A stretch of 34,089 nt of DNA, taken from assembly GCF_027620315.1 (NCBI RefSeq), contig NZ_JAPNNL010000068.1, forward strand, positions 1-34,089, in the 5' to 3' direction. Made by a program: the position numbers and the translations under genes. Position 1 is the stretch's first letter. Every line of letters starts with the position of its first letter. The notes under the pieces were generated by a model. That model did no database searches and was not told the origin of the DNA. It worked only from the letters and a program-made list of their open reading frames with translations. Source of the stretch: Nonomuraea corallina. Lineage in GTDB: Bacteria > Actinomycetota > Actinomycetes > Streptosporangiales > Streptosporangiaceae. This document shows, piece by piece, positions 6,242-14,054 of this stretch.

Positions 6242-7906
6242 TCAGTCGTCAGTGCGTCGCGGTCTCGGGATCAGCGTGACCTGCGCTCCAGGCTTGGGAC
6301 GCCCTGCCGAGGAAACAGTCCCTCCGGACTCCGCGCCTTCCCCCAGAACGGCGCCACCGTCGAGCTCCGCGCCTTTCCTGGGGACGGTGACGCCGACGGA
6401 CTCGCCGCGCTCTCCCAGAACGGCGGGACCACTGTGCTCGCCGTGCATCCCCTGTGAAGCCGATCCCGCCGTAGTCCTCGGGCAGGCGGGGTCGGGCTTG
6501 GCCACGGCGGGTTCTCCCGAACGCACCGACGGCTCGGAAACTGAAGACCGATTCGGCAGCGCGCCCTCCTCAACCGAAGACCGATCCGGTGGCGCGTTCT
6601 CGGCAGATGAACCCGGCATTCCGCCCGCGATGTCCTCCCCACCGTGCCGGGACTCGCTCACTCGGGTCAGGGGAGGTCGCTCACCGTCCAGCCCCGCCGG
6701 GATGGGGGCCGGCGGGTGGGGGGCGGGGGCCGAGAGCCGGACAGCGTCTGAGGCGGGTGCGGCCTTCGGGTAGACCGGGGAGGCCGGGGTGCGGGCCCGC
6801 CAGCCGTTGGCGGTGCGTTCGACGTAGCCGCCCGCCGCGAGGGCGCCCAGGGCGCTGAGGGCGGTGTCGAGGTCCACCCCGGCGGCCACGGCGATGGTGG
6901 CGGGGCCGGCGCTGATCCTTCCGGGGACGGCGTCCAGGACGCGCCTGGTCCGCTCCGGCAGGAAGTCGCGGGGCAGGGCGGGACCTCGCGGGGTGGGAGC
7001 CAGGTCGTCTCCCATGACGCCGACGAGCTCGATCATCTCCTCCGGGGTGGTGACGCAGACGGCCTTGCGCTCGCGGAGCAGGCGGTGGCAACCGTCGGAG
7101 AGGGTGGAGGTGATAGGGCCGGGGACGGCCCCGAGGTGTCTGTCGAGCGCGAGGGCGTGGCCGGCGGTGTTGAGTGCGCCGCTGCGCAGGGCCGCCTCCA
7201 CGACCAGGGTGCCTCTGGACAGGGCGGCGATCAGGCGGTTTCTGATGAGGAAGCGGGCTCGGGTCGGCCGGACGCCCGGCGGGCATTCGCTGACCAGCAC
7301 GCCCTGGTCGCGGGCGCCGGCGAACAGGGAGCGGTGCTCGGCCGGGTAGCAGTAGTCGACGCCGCAGGCGAGGACCACGACCGTGGGGGCTCCGGCGGCC
7401 AGCGCTCCCCTGTGGGCGGCCCCGTCGATGCCGAACGCGCCACCGGACACCACGGTCCATCCGCCTTCGCTCAGCCCGACGCCGAACTGGGCGGCGACGT
7501 GGACGCCGTAGGAGGTGGCGGCCCGCGCGCCGACCACCGCGACCGAGCGCAGGCAGGAGAAGCGCAGGTCGGCGGTGCCGTGGAGCCAGAGGCCCAGCGG
7601 GCGGCCAGGGCCGAGGGCGTCCAGCTGGGTGGGCCATTCGGCGTCGCCGGGGATGATGAGCCTGGCGCCCGCCCGCTCCCCCGCCTCCAGGTCGGCCGCC
7701 GGGTCGCAGGCGGCCAGGCGGGCGTGCCAGGTCGGCAGGCGGCGGGTCAGCTCGCCGCCGGTGAGGCCGGGTGGCGTGTCCCCCTCGCGCAGGGTCTGCA
7801 GCGCGGGTGCAGCGCCGAGCCGGGACACGAGGTCGCCCATGACGGTGTCTCCGGCGTCGGCGACGCGCATGAGGGCGGCTATGGCCTGGTGCTCGGGGGT
7901 GTGCAT
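6242..7906 (-). CDS. dprA: DNA processing protein DprA with long C-terminal tail
   Basis: Rossmann-fold DprA/Smf protein that in competent bacteria binds incoming single-stranded DNA and loads RecA; its role in actinomycetes is less clear. It is 554 aa, versus roughly 300-400 typical. Residues about 80-300 are the DprA core, with VGARAATSYG (125-134), SGGAFGIDGAAHRGAL (154-169) and RNRLIAALS. Residues about 313-372 are the winged-helix C domain (TALSALGALAAGGYVER). Residues about 380-554 are a low-complexity Pro/Ser/Gly/Glu tail with degenerate repeats (AVLGEGAESGG, ALPNRSSV). The ATG at 7906 has AGGAGG 6 nt upstream. comM ends 20 bp before it. The frame is open upstream through comM, but that part is a shadow. 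Confidence 0.93.
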   Translation of the reverse strand: MHTPEHQAIAALMRVADAGDTVMGDLVSRLGAAPALQTLREGDTPPGLTGGELTRRLPTWHARLAACDPAADLEAGERAGARLIIPGDAEWPTQLDALGPGRPLGLWLHGTADLRFSCLRSVAVVGARAATSYGVHVAAQFGVGLSEGGWTVVSGGAFGIDGAAHRGALAAGAPTVVVLACGVDYCYPAEHRSLFAGARDQGVLVSECPPGVRPTRARFLIRNRLIAALSRGTLVVEAALRSGALNTAGHALALDRHLGAVPGPITSTLSDGCHRLLRERKAVCVTTPEEMIELVGVMGDDLAPTPRGPALPRDFLPERTRRVLDAVPGRISAGPATIAVAAGVDLDTALSALGALAAGGYVERTANGWRARTPASPVYPKAAPASDAVRLSAPAPHPPAPIPAGLDGERPPLTRVSESRHGGEDIAGGMPGSSAENAPPDRSSVEEGALPNRSSVSEPSVRSGEPAVAKPDPACPRTTAGSASQGMHGEHSGPAVLGERGESVGVTVPRKGAELDGGAVLGEGAESGGTVSSAGRPKPGAQVTLIPRPRRTDD

Positions 7907-7926
7907 GAGGGTCCTCCTGGTGTGGG

Positions 7927-9552
7927 TCACGGGTCGAGGCCGAGCCAGAGGGCGAGCGCGGCCGAGGTGTCGTTCTCGTCGGGTCGGGGCTTGCCTGCCA
8001 GGTCCGCGAGCGTCCAGGCGACGCGGACGACCCGGTCGAGACCGCGGGCGCTCAGGGAACCGGAGTCGAGGCAGCTGGTCATGGGTCTCATGGCCGCGTC
8101 GGACGGCCGGAACCGGGAGTGCAGGGCCGCGGCCGGGATCTCGGCGTTGGTCCGCCACGGGGTGCCGGCGAGGCGTTCGGCGGCGCGCGAGCGGGCCGCG
8201 AGAACGCGCTCGGCCACGGTCTGGCTGGTCTCGACGAACTGGCGGTCGGCCATGAGCTCTCGCCGGGAGGAGCGGGCCACCATCACCTTCATGTCGATGC
8301 GGTCGAGCAGCGGGCCGGAGAGCCTGCCCAGGTAGCGGCGCCGGGTGGTGGGCGAGCACCCGCAGTCGCCGCCCTTGTCCTGAGGTCGGGCGCAGGGACA
8401 CGGGTTGGCCGCCAGGACGAGGATGAACCGGGCGGGGAAGGTGATGGAGCCGATCGAGCGGGACACCGTCACCTGCCCCGCCTCCAGGGGCTGGCGCAGC
8501 GAGTCGAGCACGTGGGACGGGAACTCCGGCGCCTCGTCCAGGAAGAGGATGCCGCGGTGAGCCAGGGAGACCGCGCCGGGACGGACCGTCGAGCTGCCGC
8601 CGCCGACGATCGCCGCCGCCGTGGCGGTGTGGTGAGGGCTGATGAACGGCGGCCGGAACACCATGGGGCTGTCGGGCGGGAGTGCCCCGGCGACGGAGTG
8701 GATCGCCGTCACCTCCAGGGCGTGATCGAGGTGGAGGTCGGGCAGCAGCGTGGGCAGGCGCTCGGCCAGGAGGGTCTTGCCGGTGCCCGGCGGGCCGAGC
8801 ATCCAGAGGTTGTGGTTGCCGGCGGCGCACACCTCCAGGGCTCTCCTGGCCATCGGCTGGCCGACCACGTCGGACAGGTCGGCGTGGGGCCGGACGGCCG
8901 GCAGGACGGGCAGCGCCCGCTCCCCGGGGCCGGGCCCGCCGTACTCCGGCGGCCCGGACGGCCCGGACGGCCCGGACCGTTCGGGCCGTTCGGGCCGTGG
9001 GCGTCCTGGATGCTCGGGCGGGAACGGCGGGAAGTCGCCGGCGCGGAGCCACTCCACGAGGCGGCGCAGGTCGGGCGCTGGCACCACCCGCACGCCGGGC
9101 ACCAGGGAGGCCTCCTCGGCGTTGGCCTCCGGGACCACGACCGTGACGTCGTCGTCCTGCCTGGCCGCGCTCAGCACCGCCGGGAGCACGCCGCGCACCG
9201 GGCGCAGGCGGCCGTCCAGGCCGAGCTCGCCGAGGAAGAACGGCGCCGCGATCCCAGCGGCGGGGACCACGCCCGCCGCTCCCATGATGGCCACCGCGAT
9301 GGCAAGATCGAACTGACTTCCGCGCTTGGGGACGCTTGCGGGGAAGAGGCTCACCGTGATGCGGGCGTCGGGCCAGGGGAAGTGACTGTTGACCATGGCC
9401 GAGCGGACGCGTTCCCTGGCCTCGCTCAGCGCCGTGTCGGGCAGCCCGATGAGGTGGATGCCGGCCAGGCCGTTGCCGACGTCGGCCTCCACCTCGACCG
9501 AGCTGCCGGTGACGCCGACCAGGGCGACGCTGCGCGTGCGTGCGACGGTCAT
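7927..9552 (-). CDS. comM: YifB/ComM-family AAA+ ATPase
   Basis: Mg-chelatase-like AAA+ protein; in Vibrio, ComM is a hexameric helicase that promotes branch migration during natural transformation. It is 541 aa. Residues 1-165 are the N-terminal ChlI-type domain (GNGLAGIHLIGLPDTALSEA). Residues about 225-420 are the AAA+ module with Walker A GPPGTGKT (253-260), Walker B ILFLDE (335-340) and the cysteine cluster NPCPC...DCGC. The C-terminal Mg_chelatase_C domain ends ALALWLGLDP. Residues about 175-215 are a Pro/Gly/Arg linker with repeated SGP and PER units. The ATG at 9552 directly follows the yraN stop, so translation is probably coupled, and dprA follows after 20 bp. Confidence 0.95.
   Translation of the reverse strand: MTVARTRSVALVGVTGSSVEVEADVGNGLAGIHLIGLPDTALSEARERVRSAMVNSHFPWPDARITVSLFPASVPKRGSQFDLAIAVAIMGAAGVVPAAGIAAPFFLGELGLDGRLRPVRGVLPAVLSAARQDDDVTVVVPEANAEEASLVPGVRVVPAPDLRRLVEWLRAGDFPPFPPEHPGRPRPERPERSGPSGPSGPPEYGGPGPGERALPVLPAVRPHADLSDVVGQPMARRALEVCAAGNHNLWMLGPPGTGKTLLAERLPTLLPDLHLDHALEVTAIHSVAGALPPDSPMVFRPPFISPHHTATAAAIVGGGSSTVRPGAVSLAHRGILFLDEAPEFPSHVLDSLRQPLEAGQVTVSRSIGSITFPARFILVLAANPCPCARPQDKGGDCGCSPTTRRRYLGRLSGPLLDRIDMKVMVARSSRRELMADRQFVETSQTVAERVLAARSRAAERLAGTPWRTNAEIPAAALHSRFRPSDAAMRPMTSCLDSGSLSARGLDRVVRVAWTLADLAGKPRPDENDTSAALALWLGLDP
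8951..8996. repeat. Tandem and inverted repeats in the comM linker
   Basis: Three GGCCCGGAC units run into CGTTCGGGC units. GGCCCGGACGGCCC (8951-8964) pairs with GGGCCGTTCGGGCC (8983-8996) with one mismatch in 14. In the comM mRNA this would form a very stable hairpin inside the codons for the SGPSGP/PERPER linker. Confidence 0.8.
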
Positions 9553-9906
9553 CTACGACGCCCCCCGTACGTGACGCAGCGAGTAGTCGCCCGCGAAGCG
9601 TTCGAGGGCGATCACGTCGATCCTGACCGTGGCGTACGTCCGCGACTGGGCGGACAGCCACTTGGCGGCCAGGGCGCGCAGGCGGGCCAGCTTGGCGGGG
9701 CGCACGGACTCCAGCGCTGTGCCGTGTGACGCGCTCGATCGGGTCTTGACCTCGACCACCACCAGGGTGGAGCCGTCCTCGGCGAGGATGTCGATCTCAC
9801 CGTGGCGGCAGCGCCAGTTGCGCTCGATGATGGTCATGCCCTCGGCGCGCAGGTAGTCGGCGGCGAGTTGCTCGCCGTGACTGCCGAGGTCGTTCTTCGC
9901 GGCCAT
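9553..9906 (-). CDS. yraN: UPF0102 (YraN) endonuclease-like protein
   Basis: Small protein of 117 aa with the restriction-endonuclease-like fold of the YraN family; its function is unsettled. The family core is visible: LGSHGEQLAADYL at the N terminus, then ERNWRCRHGEIDILAED with the E-x-D pair and VVVEVKTR, the PD-(D/E)xK-like metal site. The C-terminal half (RIDVIALE) completes the domain. The ATG at 9906 has GGAGG about 7 nt upstream. Its TAG stop is immediately followed by the comM ATG. With comM and dprA it forms a probable DNA-uptake or processing operon, separated from the DUF2469 gene by a terminator-like hairpin. Confidence 0.93.
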   Translation of the reverse strand: MAAKNDLGSHGEQLAADYLRAEGMTIIERNWRCRHGEIDILAEDGSTLVVVEVKTRSSASHGTALESVRPAKLARLRALAAKWLSAQSRTYATVRIDVIALERFAGDYSLRHVRGAS

Positions 9907-10039
9907 GTGCCACCTCCGGGCACTGACCTTGGCGCACGAGGCGTGGTGGATCGGCTACCGAAAGTGGTTCTGTGGACAACGGCCCCCACGGACCGCCGCC
10001 TGTGGATGACGGGAGCCGGGCAGAGGGCACGCGGAAGGG

Positions 10040-10071
10040 GAAAAGGGGCGCGATTCCTCGCACCCCTTTTC
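10040..10071 (-). terminator. Intrinsic-terminator hairpin after the DUF2469 gene
   Basis: Arms 10040-10053 (GAAAAGGGGCGCGA) and 10058-10071 (TCGCACCCCTTTTC) pair over 14 bp around the loop TTCC. The one mismatched pair is a G-U wobble in minus-strand RNA, so the structure favours minus-strand transcripts. It starts 17 bp after the DUF2469 stop. The 3' arm ends in UUUUC with no long U tract beyond, as is common for actinobacterial terminators. Confidence 0.75.
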
Positions 10072-10088
10072 GTCAGCCGGTCACGGCG

Positions 10089-10412
10089 TCAGCCCGAGAA
10101 GCCCTCCTTGGGCATCTCCAGGTCGGCCTTGGCGAGCTCCTCGACGTTGACGTCCTTGAACGTCACCACACGGACGTTCTTCACGAACCGCGCGGGGCGG
10201 TACATGTCCCACACCCACGCGTCCTGCATCTTCACGTCGAAGAACACGTCGCCGTTCTCCGCCGTGCGGACGTCCAGGTCGACCGAGTTGGTCAGGTAGA
10301 ACCGCCGCTCCGTTTCCACCACGTAGGTGAACAAGCCGACGACATCGCGGTATTCGCGGTAAAGCTGCAGCTCCATCTCGGTCTCGTACTTTTCGAGATC
10401 CTCTGCGCTCAT
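10089..10412 (-). CDS. DUF2469 family protein
   Basis: Conserved actinobacterial protein of 107 aa with no established function. It begins MSAEDLEKYETEMELQLYRE, continues YRDVVGLFTYVVETERRFYL and contains the motif DVKMQDAWVWDMYRPARFVK, which identifies the family. It is acidic, with no signal peptide or membrane segment. The ATG at 10412 is preceded by AGGAGG at 6 nt, one of the best ribosome-binding sites in the window. It sits between rnhB and yraN, its usual place in actinobacteria. A strong hairpin follows its stop. Confidence 0.9.
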   Translation of the reverse strand: MSAEDLEKYETEMELQLYREYRDVVGLFTYVVETERRFYLTNSVDLDVRTAENGDVFFDVKMQDAWVWDMYRPARFVKNVRVVTFKDVNVEELAKADLEMPKEGFSG

Positions 10413-10451
10413 CGCGGTCCTCCTGTCGTACCGGTCCCCCGGCGTGCCTGA

Positions 10452-11120
10452 TCAGGCAACCCCGGCCCCCATTTCATTCTTGCCCATCCCCCTGGCCACC
10501 GTGACGAAGGAGTAACGGTGATGCGGGCACGGGCCGTGCGTCTCGAGTGCGAGACGATGCTGTGGTGTGACGTACCCCTTGTGCTCGGCGAAGCCGTACT
10601 GCGGATAGGTCGCGTCGAGCGCGCCCATCAGCCGGTCCCTCGTCACCTTCGCCACGATCGACGCGGCCGCCATGCAGGCGGCCACCTGGTCCCCCTTCCA
10701 CACCGCCAGCGACGGCGCCGGCAGGCCCGGCACCGGGAATCCGTCGGTGAGGATATATCCCGGATCACACGACAACCGCGCGACCGCCCGCCGCATTCCC
10801 GCCACGTTGCACTTGTGCAGCCCCCTGGCGTCGATCGTCTCCGGCGGGATGACGACGACGCCGACGTGCGCGGTGGCGAGGATCTGGTCGTGCAGCCGCT
10901 CACGCACGGCGGGCGTGAGCAGCTTGGAGTCGCCCAGGCCCTCGACCGGCTTGCGCAGGATGACGGCGGCGACGACCAGCGGGCCGGCGCACGCGCCACG
11001 GCCGGCCTCGTCCACCCCGGCGATGGGCGCGAGGCCGCGGCGGGCCAGCGCCCGCTCATAGGCGTAGAGCCCGGAATCACGCCGGACCACACTCGGTCGA
11101 GGGCGGAACGCTACTGTCAT
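10452..11120 (-). CDS. rnhB: Ribonuclease HII
   Basis: Removes RNA from RNA-DNA hybrids and misincorporated ribonucleotides from DNA. It is 222 aa. The active-site acidic residues are present: D37 and E38 in GVDEAGRGACAGPLV, D126 in ILTDGFPV and D144 in WKGDQ. The family motif AAASIVAKVTRDRLM follows at about 151-164, and the C terminus has GYVTPQHRLAL. The ATG at 11120 is used because the frame opens there, but no clear Shine-Dalgarno is seen; an internal GTG 10 codons later is possible. It lies 39 bp downstream of lepB. Confidence 0.94.
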   Translation of the reverse strand: MTVAFRPRPSVVRRDSGLYAYERALARRGLAPIAGVDEAGRGACAGPLVVAAVILRKPVEGLGDSKLLTPAVRERLHDQILATAHVGVVVIPPETIDARGLHKCNVAGMRRAVARLSCDPGYILTDGFPVPGLPAPSLAVWKGDQVAACMAAASIVAKVTRDRLMGALDATYPQYGFAEHKGYVTPQHRLALETHGPCPHHRYSFVTVARGMGKNEMGAGVA

Positions 11121-11159
11121 GACACTGGAAGCGTACGCCCCATCCGCCGCAAACCGCGA

Positions 11160-11750
11160 CTACTCGACTTGTGCGAAGCTGTCGGGTTTGGTGAAGATCG
11201 TGCCGCGTCCGAGCGGCCAGTAGCGCACCACGGCCGTGCCGATGACGTCGTCGACCGAGATGAACCCGCCGCCCGGCCCGTCGATGTGGCTGCGCGAGTC
11301 GGCGGAGGCGCTGCGGTGGTCGCCCATCATCCAGAGCTTGCCCGGCGGCACCTTGACGTCGAACTTGTCGCCCGAGGGGAAGTCCTCGGGGTAGAGGTAG
11401 GACGACTCGTCGAGGGGCTTGCCGTTGATGGTGATGCGCCGTTTGGAGTCGCAGCACTTGACCTGGTCGCCGCCGACGCCGATCACCCGCTTGATGGTGT
11501 CCTCGCCGTTCCAGCCCTTGAAGACCACGATGTCGCCGCGCTCGGGCGGGCCCGCGAGCTTGTTGACGAACACCCGGTCATTGATCTTGAGGGTGTTCTC
11601 CATCGACTCCGAGGGAATGTAGAACGACCCGACCACGAAGGCCTGCAGCAGCAGGGCGATGCCGATGCCCGTGATCAGCAGGAGGATGGTCTCCCGGAAG
11701 CCGCCCTTTTTCTTCTTCTCCAAGGACTCCGCCTTCTCGGTCACCGTCAT
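11160..11750 (-). CDS. lepB: Signal peptidase I, short form
   Basis: Membrane-bound Ser/Lys peptidase that removes signal peptides of exported proteins. It is 196 aa: a short basic N terminus (EKKKKGGF), one membrane helix at about 21-43, then the extracytoplasmic catalytic domain. S49 (FYIPSESMENTL) and K87 (EDTIKRVIGVGGD) form the dyad, and box E is GDHRSASADSRSH. A CC pair follows the lysine box. No C-terminal membrane helix is present, unlike its upstream partner. The ATG at 11750 overlaps the stop of that gene (ATGA), indicating translational coupling. An in-frame extension further upstream is antisense-like shadow. Confidence 0.94.
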   Translation of the reverse strand: MTVTEKAESLEKKKKGGFRETILLLITGIGIALLLQAFVVGSFYIPSESMENTLKINDRVFVNKLAGPPERGDIVVFKGWNGEDTIKRVIGVGGDQVKCCDSKRRITINGKPLDESSYLYPEDFPSGDKFDVKVPPGKLWMMGDHRSASADSRSHIDGPGGGFISVDDVIGTAVVRYWPLGRGTIFTKPDSFAQVE

Positions 11751-12637
11751 CGTCGCTTTCCGCGCAGCACGCGCCGACGGACCAGGACCAGGGGGGCAGC
11801 CAGCGCGAATCCGGCGACGAGCGGGGTCGCCCCGCCGAGCGCCTGGAGCGCGGGCTGCGCGAACGTTTCGGGGATGGGGATGGTGGCGGCCCGGGAGAAG
11901 GGCCAGACGATGACGAACGCCCGGCCGATGACCTGGCTCTCGGGGATGGCCCCGCCGCCGGGGTCGCCGGTGTGGGAGCGCGAGTCCATGGAGACCTGCC
12001 GGTGGTCGCCCATCACCCACAGGTGGCCGGGCGGCACGTCGGTCTCGAACTTCTCGCGGGAGGGCAGATTGCCCGGGTAGAGGTAGGAGCTCTCGTCGAG
12101 CGGCACCCCGTTGACGGTGATGCGGTCCTGCTTGTCGCAGCACTCGACGTGGTCGCCGCCGACGCCGATGACGCGCTTGATGTAGTCCTTCTCGCCGGGG
12201 ATGACGCCGAACGCGGTGCCGACCCACCGGAAGAAGCCCTCGACCGGGTTGCTCGGCTCCTCCATCTGGAACTCGCCGTCCCAGGAGTTGACGCCGGAGA
12301 AGACCACCACGTCGCCGCGCTCGATGTCGCGGGTGTGGTAGACCAGCTTGTTGACGAGGACCCGGTCGTTCGTGAGAAGGGTGTTCTCCATCGACTCCGA
12401 CGGGATGTAGAACGCCTGGACGACGAAGGTCTTGATGATCAGAGCCAGACCGAGAGCCACCACCACCAGGACGGGGAGCTCCTTCCAGAAGGAGCCCTTC
12501 TTCTCGCTCTTGCCGTCCTTCGGGTCTTTGTCCGGCTCCCCGCCTTTGGCCGGTTTGTGAGTCTCTTCGGCGACCACGTCCACCTCGTCCTCGACAGGGC
12601 GGCGCGCTGCGCCGTGCTCCTGGCTCTCGCTAGTCAT
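11747..12637 (-). CDS. lepB: Signal peptidase I, long form with C-terminal helix
   Basis: Second type I signal peptidase, 296 aa. Residues 1-50 are an acidic, then Lys-rich cytoplasmic extension. A membrane helix at about 54-74 precedes the catalytic domain, with S82 (YIPSESMENTL), K154 (DYIKRVIG) and GDHRQVSMDSRSH. Residues about 265-285 form a second hydrophobic helix followed by RRRVLRGKRR, so the C terminus is probably cytoplasmic. The catalytic half is closely similar to the downstream short form, so the pair arose by tandem duplication. Streptomyces species carry several clustered sip genes at the equivalent locus. The ATG at 12637 follows a 140-bp gap after rplS. Confidence 0.94.
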   Translation of the reverse strand: MTSESQEHGAARRPVEDEVDVVAEETHKPAKGGEPDKDPKDGKSEKKGSFWKELPVLVVVALGLALIIKTFVVQAFYIPSESMENTLLTNDRVLVNKLVYHTRDIERGDVVVFSGVNSWDGEFQMEEPSNPVEGFFRWVGTAFGVIPGEKDYIKRVIGVGGDHVECCDKQDRITVNGVPLDESSYLYPGNLPSREKFETDVPPGHLWVMGDHRQVSMDSRSHTGDPGGGAIPESQVIGRAFVIVWPFSRAATIPIPETFAQPALQALGGATPLVAGFALAAPLVLVRRRVLRGKRR

Positions 12638-12738
12638 CGGTGATGAGCCTAGATGATGTGTCGGCTCGACAGGCCGGGACCGACGTTACACCGGGCACGA
12701 GTCGCTCCACATAAAGGAAAGGCCCCCGCAAAGGCGGA

Positions 12739-12764
12739 ACGGCCCGCCCCGCGGGGCAGGCCGT
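12739..12764 (-). terminator. Terminator-like hairpin after rplS
   Basis: ACGGCCCGCCCC (12739-12750) pairs with GGGGCAGGCCGT (12753-12764); the single non-Watson-Crick pair becomes G-U in minus-strand RNA. It starts 13 bp beyond the rplS stop. In the minus direction it is followed by a second small GC hairpin and a GGCCTTTCCTTT stretch, consistent with termination before the lepB genes. Confidence 0.7.
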
Positions 12765-12777
12765 CCGGACGCCGCGC

Positions 12778-13137
12778 TCACTTACTGGGCGTCTCGCGCT
12801 TCTCGCGGATGCGGGCCGCCTTGCCGCGCAGCTCGCGCATGTAGTAGAGCTTGGCGCGGCGCACGTCACCGCGGGTGGCGACGACGATCTTCTCGATCAC
12901 CGGGCTGTGCACCGGGAAGGTGCGCTCGACGCCGACGCCGTAGCTGACCTTGCGCACGGTGAAGGTCTCGCGGGCGCCGCTGCCCTGACGGCGCAGCACG
13001 AACCCCTTGAAGACCTGGACGCGGGACCGGTTGCCCTCGACGACGCGTACGTGGACCTCGAGCGTGTCACCGGGGCGGAAGCCCGGGACGTCGCTGCGCA
13101 GGTTGTCCTTCTCGAGCTCCTGGATCTTCGTGTGCAT
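12778..13137 (-). CDS. rplS: 50S ribosomal protein L19
   Basis: Large-subunit protein at the 30S-50S interface, 119 aa, normal length. Diagnostic stretches are DVPGFRPGDTLEVHVRVVEG, RVQVFKGFVLRRQGSGARET, TFTVRKVSYGVGVERTFPVH and RRAKLYYMRELRGKAARIRE. The ATG at 13137 (MHTKIQELEKDN) is chosen because the family starts there and GAGGAAG lies upstream. An in-frame ATG at 13242 would add 35 unrelated residues. It is separated from trmD by 137 bp holding a perfect palindrome, and followed by a terminator-like hairpin. Confidence 0.97.
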   Translation of the reverse strand: MHTKIQELEKDNLRSDVPGFRPGDTLEVHVRVVEGNRSRVQVFKGFVLRRQGSGARETFTVRKVSYGVGVERTFPVHSPVIEKIVVATRGDVRRAKLYYMRELRGKAARIREKRETPSK

Positions 13138-13221
13138 GAGAGCTGCTTCCTCAAGTCTCGCGAGCACGCGGAGGTCCACCCGGCCTGGGCTCATGGCGGA
13201 CGCGCCTGCTGATTCGGTGAA

Positions 13222-13239
13222 CCCGGGAAGCTTCCCGGG
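13222..13239. promoter_or_regulatory. Perfect 18-bp palindrome between trmD and rplS
   Basis: CCCGGGAAGCTTCCCGGG is an uninterrupted palindrome 36 bp downstream of trmD and about 85 bp upstream of rplS. As RNA it could form a 7-bp stem with an AGCU loop. No U tract follows, so it may be an attenuator or processing hairpin in the rplS leader, or a protein site on DNA. Function is unknown. Confidence 0.6.
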
Positions 13240-13274
13240 CATGCTGGACCAACCGCATGACAGTTGGCGACGCT

Positions 13275-14054
13275 TCAGTTTGCCACATCTTCCGGAGGGA
13301 CGCGAAACGCCAGCTCGTCGAGGATCCGCCGGTCGTGCTTGTCGAGCGTCTCGGGGTCGATCGCCGCCGCCAGCTCGGGCCGCGCGGCGACGGTACGGCG
13401 CAGCGCCTCGTCACGACGCCACCTGGCGACCTTGCCGTGATGGCCGGACAGCAGGATCTCCGGCACCTCGTGCCCGCGCCAGACGGGCGGTTTGGTGTAG
13501 ACCGGGCCTTCGAGCAGGTTGCGCATGCTTCCCGGCGCGAAGGAGTCGTCGACGGCGGAGAACGCGTTGCCCAGCACGCCGGGCAGCAGCCGCCCGATGG
13601 CCTCCGTCATCACCAGCACCGCCACCTCACCCCCGGCCAGCACATAGTCGCCGATGCTCACCTCGTCGACGCGCAGCCGCGAGCCGTACTCGGTCATCAC
13701 CCGGGAGTCGATGCCCTCGTAGCGGCCGCACGCGAACAGCAGCCACGGCTCCCGCGCCAGCTCCTGGGCGAGCTCCTGGGTGAACGGCCGGCCGCTCGGC
13801 GTCGGGACGATCATCCGGGGCGCGCCGTCGCCGATCACGTCGTCGATGGCCTCGCCCCATACCTCCGGCTTCATCACCATGCCGGGGCCGCCGCCGTACG
13901 GGGTGTCGTCGACGGTCTTGTGCACGTCGTGAGCCCAGTCGCGGAGCTGGTGGACGCGGACGTCGAGGGTGCCGCGCCGGCGCGCCTTGCCGATCAGCGA
14001 CACGTCGAGGGGCGCGAAGTACTCGGGGAAGATCGTGATGATGTCGAGCCTCAC
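13275..14054 (-). CDS. trmD: tRNA (guanine-N1)-methyltransferase
   Basis: SPOUT-class enzyme that methylates G37 of tRNAs with SAM to prevent frameshifting. It is 259 aa and complete. Visible motifs are MRLDIITIFPEYF at the N terminus, DDTPYGGGPGMVMKPEVW, the knot region CGRYEGIDSRV and SIGDYVLAGGE, then the C-terminal GHHGKVARWRRDEAL. The start is a GTG whose bases overlap the rimM stop (GTGA), so the two are translationally coupled. It belongs to the rpsP-KH-rimM-trmD-rplS series. Confidence 0.97.
   Translation of the reverse strand: MRLDIITIFPEYFAPLDVSLIGKARRRGTLDVRVHQLRDWAHDVHKTVDDTPYGGGPGMVMKPEVWGEAIDDVIGDGAPRMIVPTPSGRPFTQELAQELAREPWLLFACGRYEGIDSRVMTEYGSRLRVDEVSIGDYVLAGGEVAVLVMTEAIGRLLPGVLGNAFSAVDDSFAPGSMRNLLEGPVYTKPPVWRGHEVPEILLSGHHGKVARWRRDEALRRTVAARPELAAAIDPETLDKHDRRILDELAFRVPPEDVAN

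Noticed and set aside
7907..9661. In-frame upstream extension of dprA giving an 1139-residue fusion
   Set aside because: The extra residues are comM read in another frame (Arg/Pro/Gly-rich). The ATG at 7906 has an AGGAGG box and is followed by normal DprA sequence.
8119..9729. 536-codon plus-strand frame antisense to comM
   Set aside because: Mirror frame of a well-supported gene; composition typical of antisense frames and no recognisable motif.
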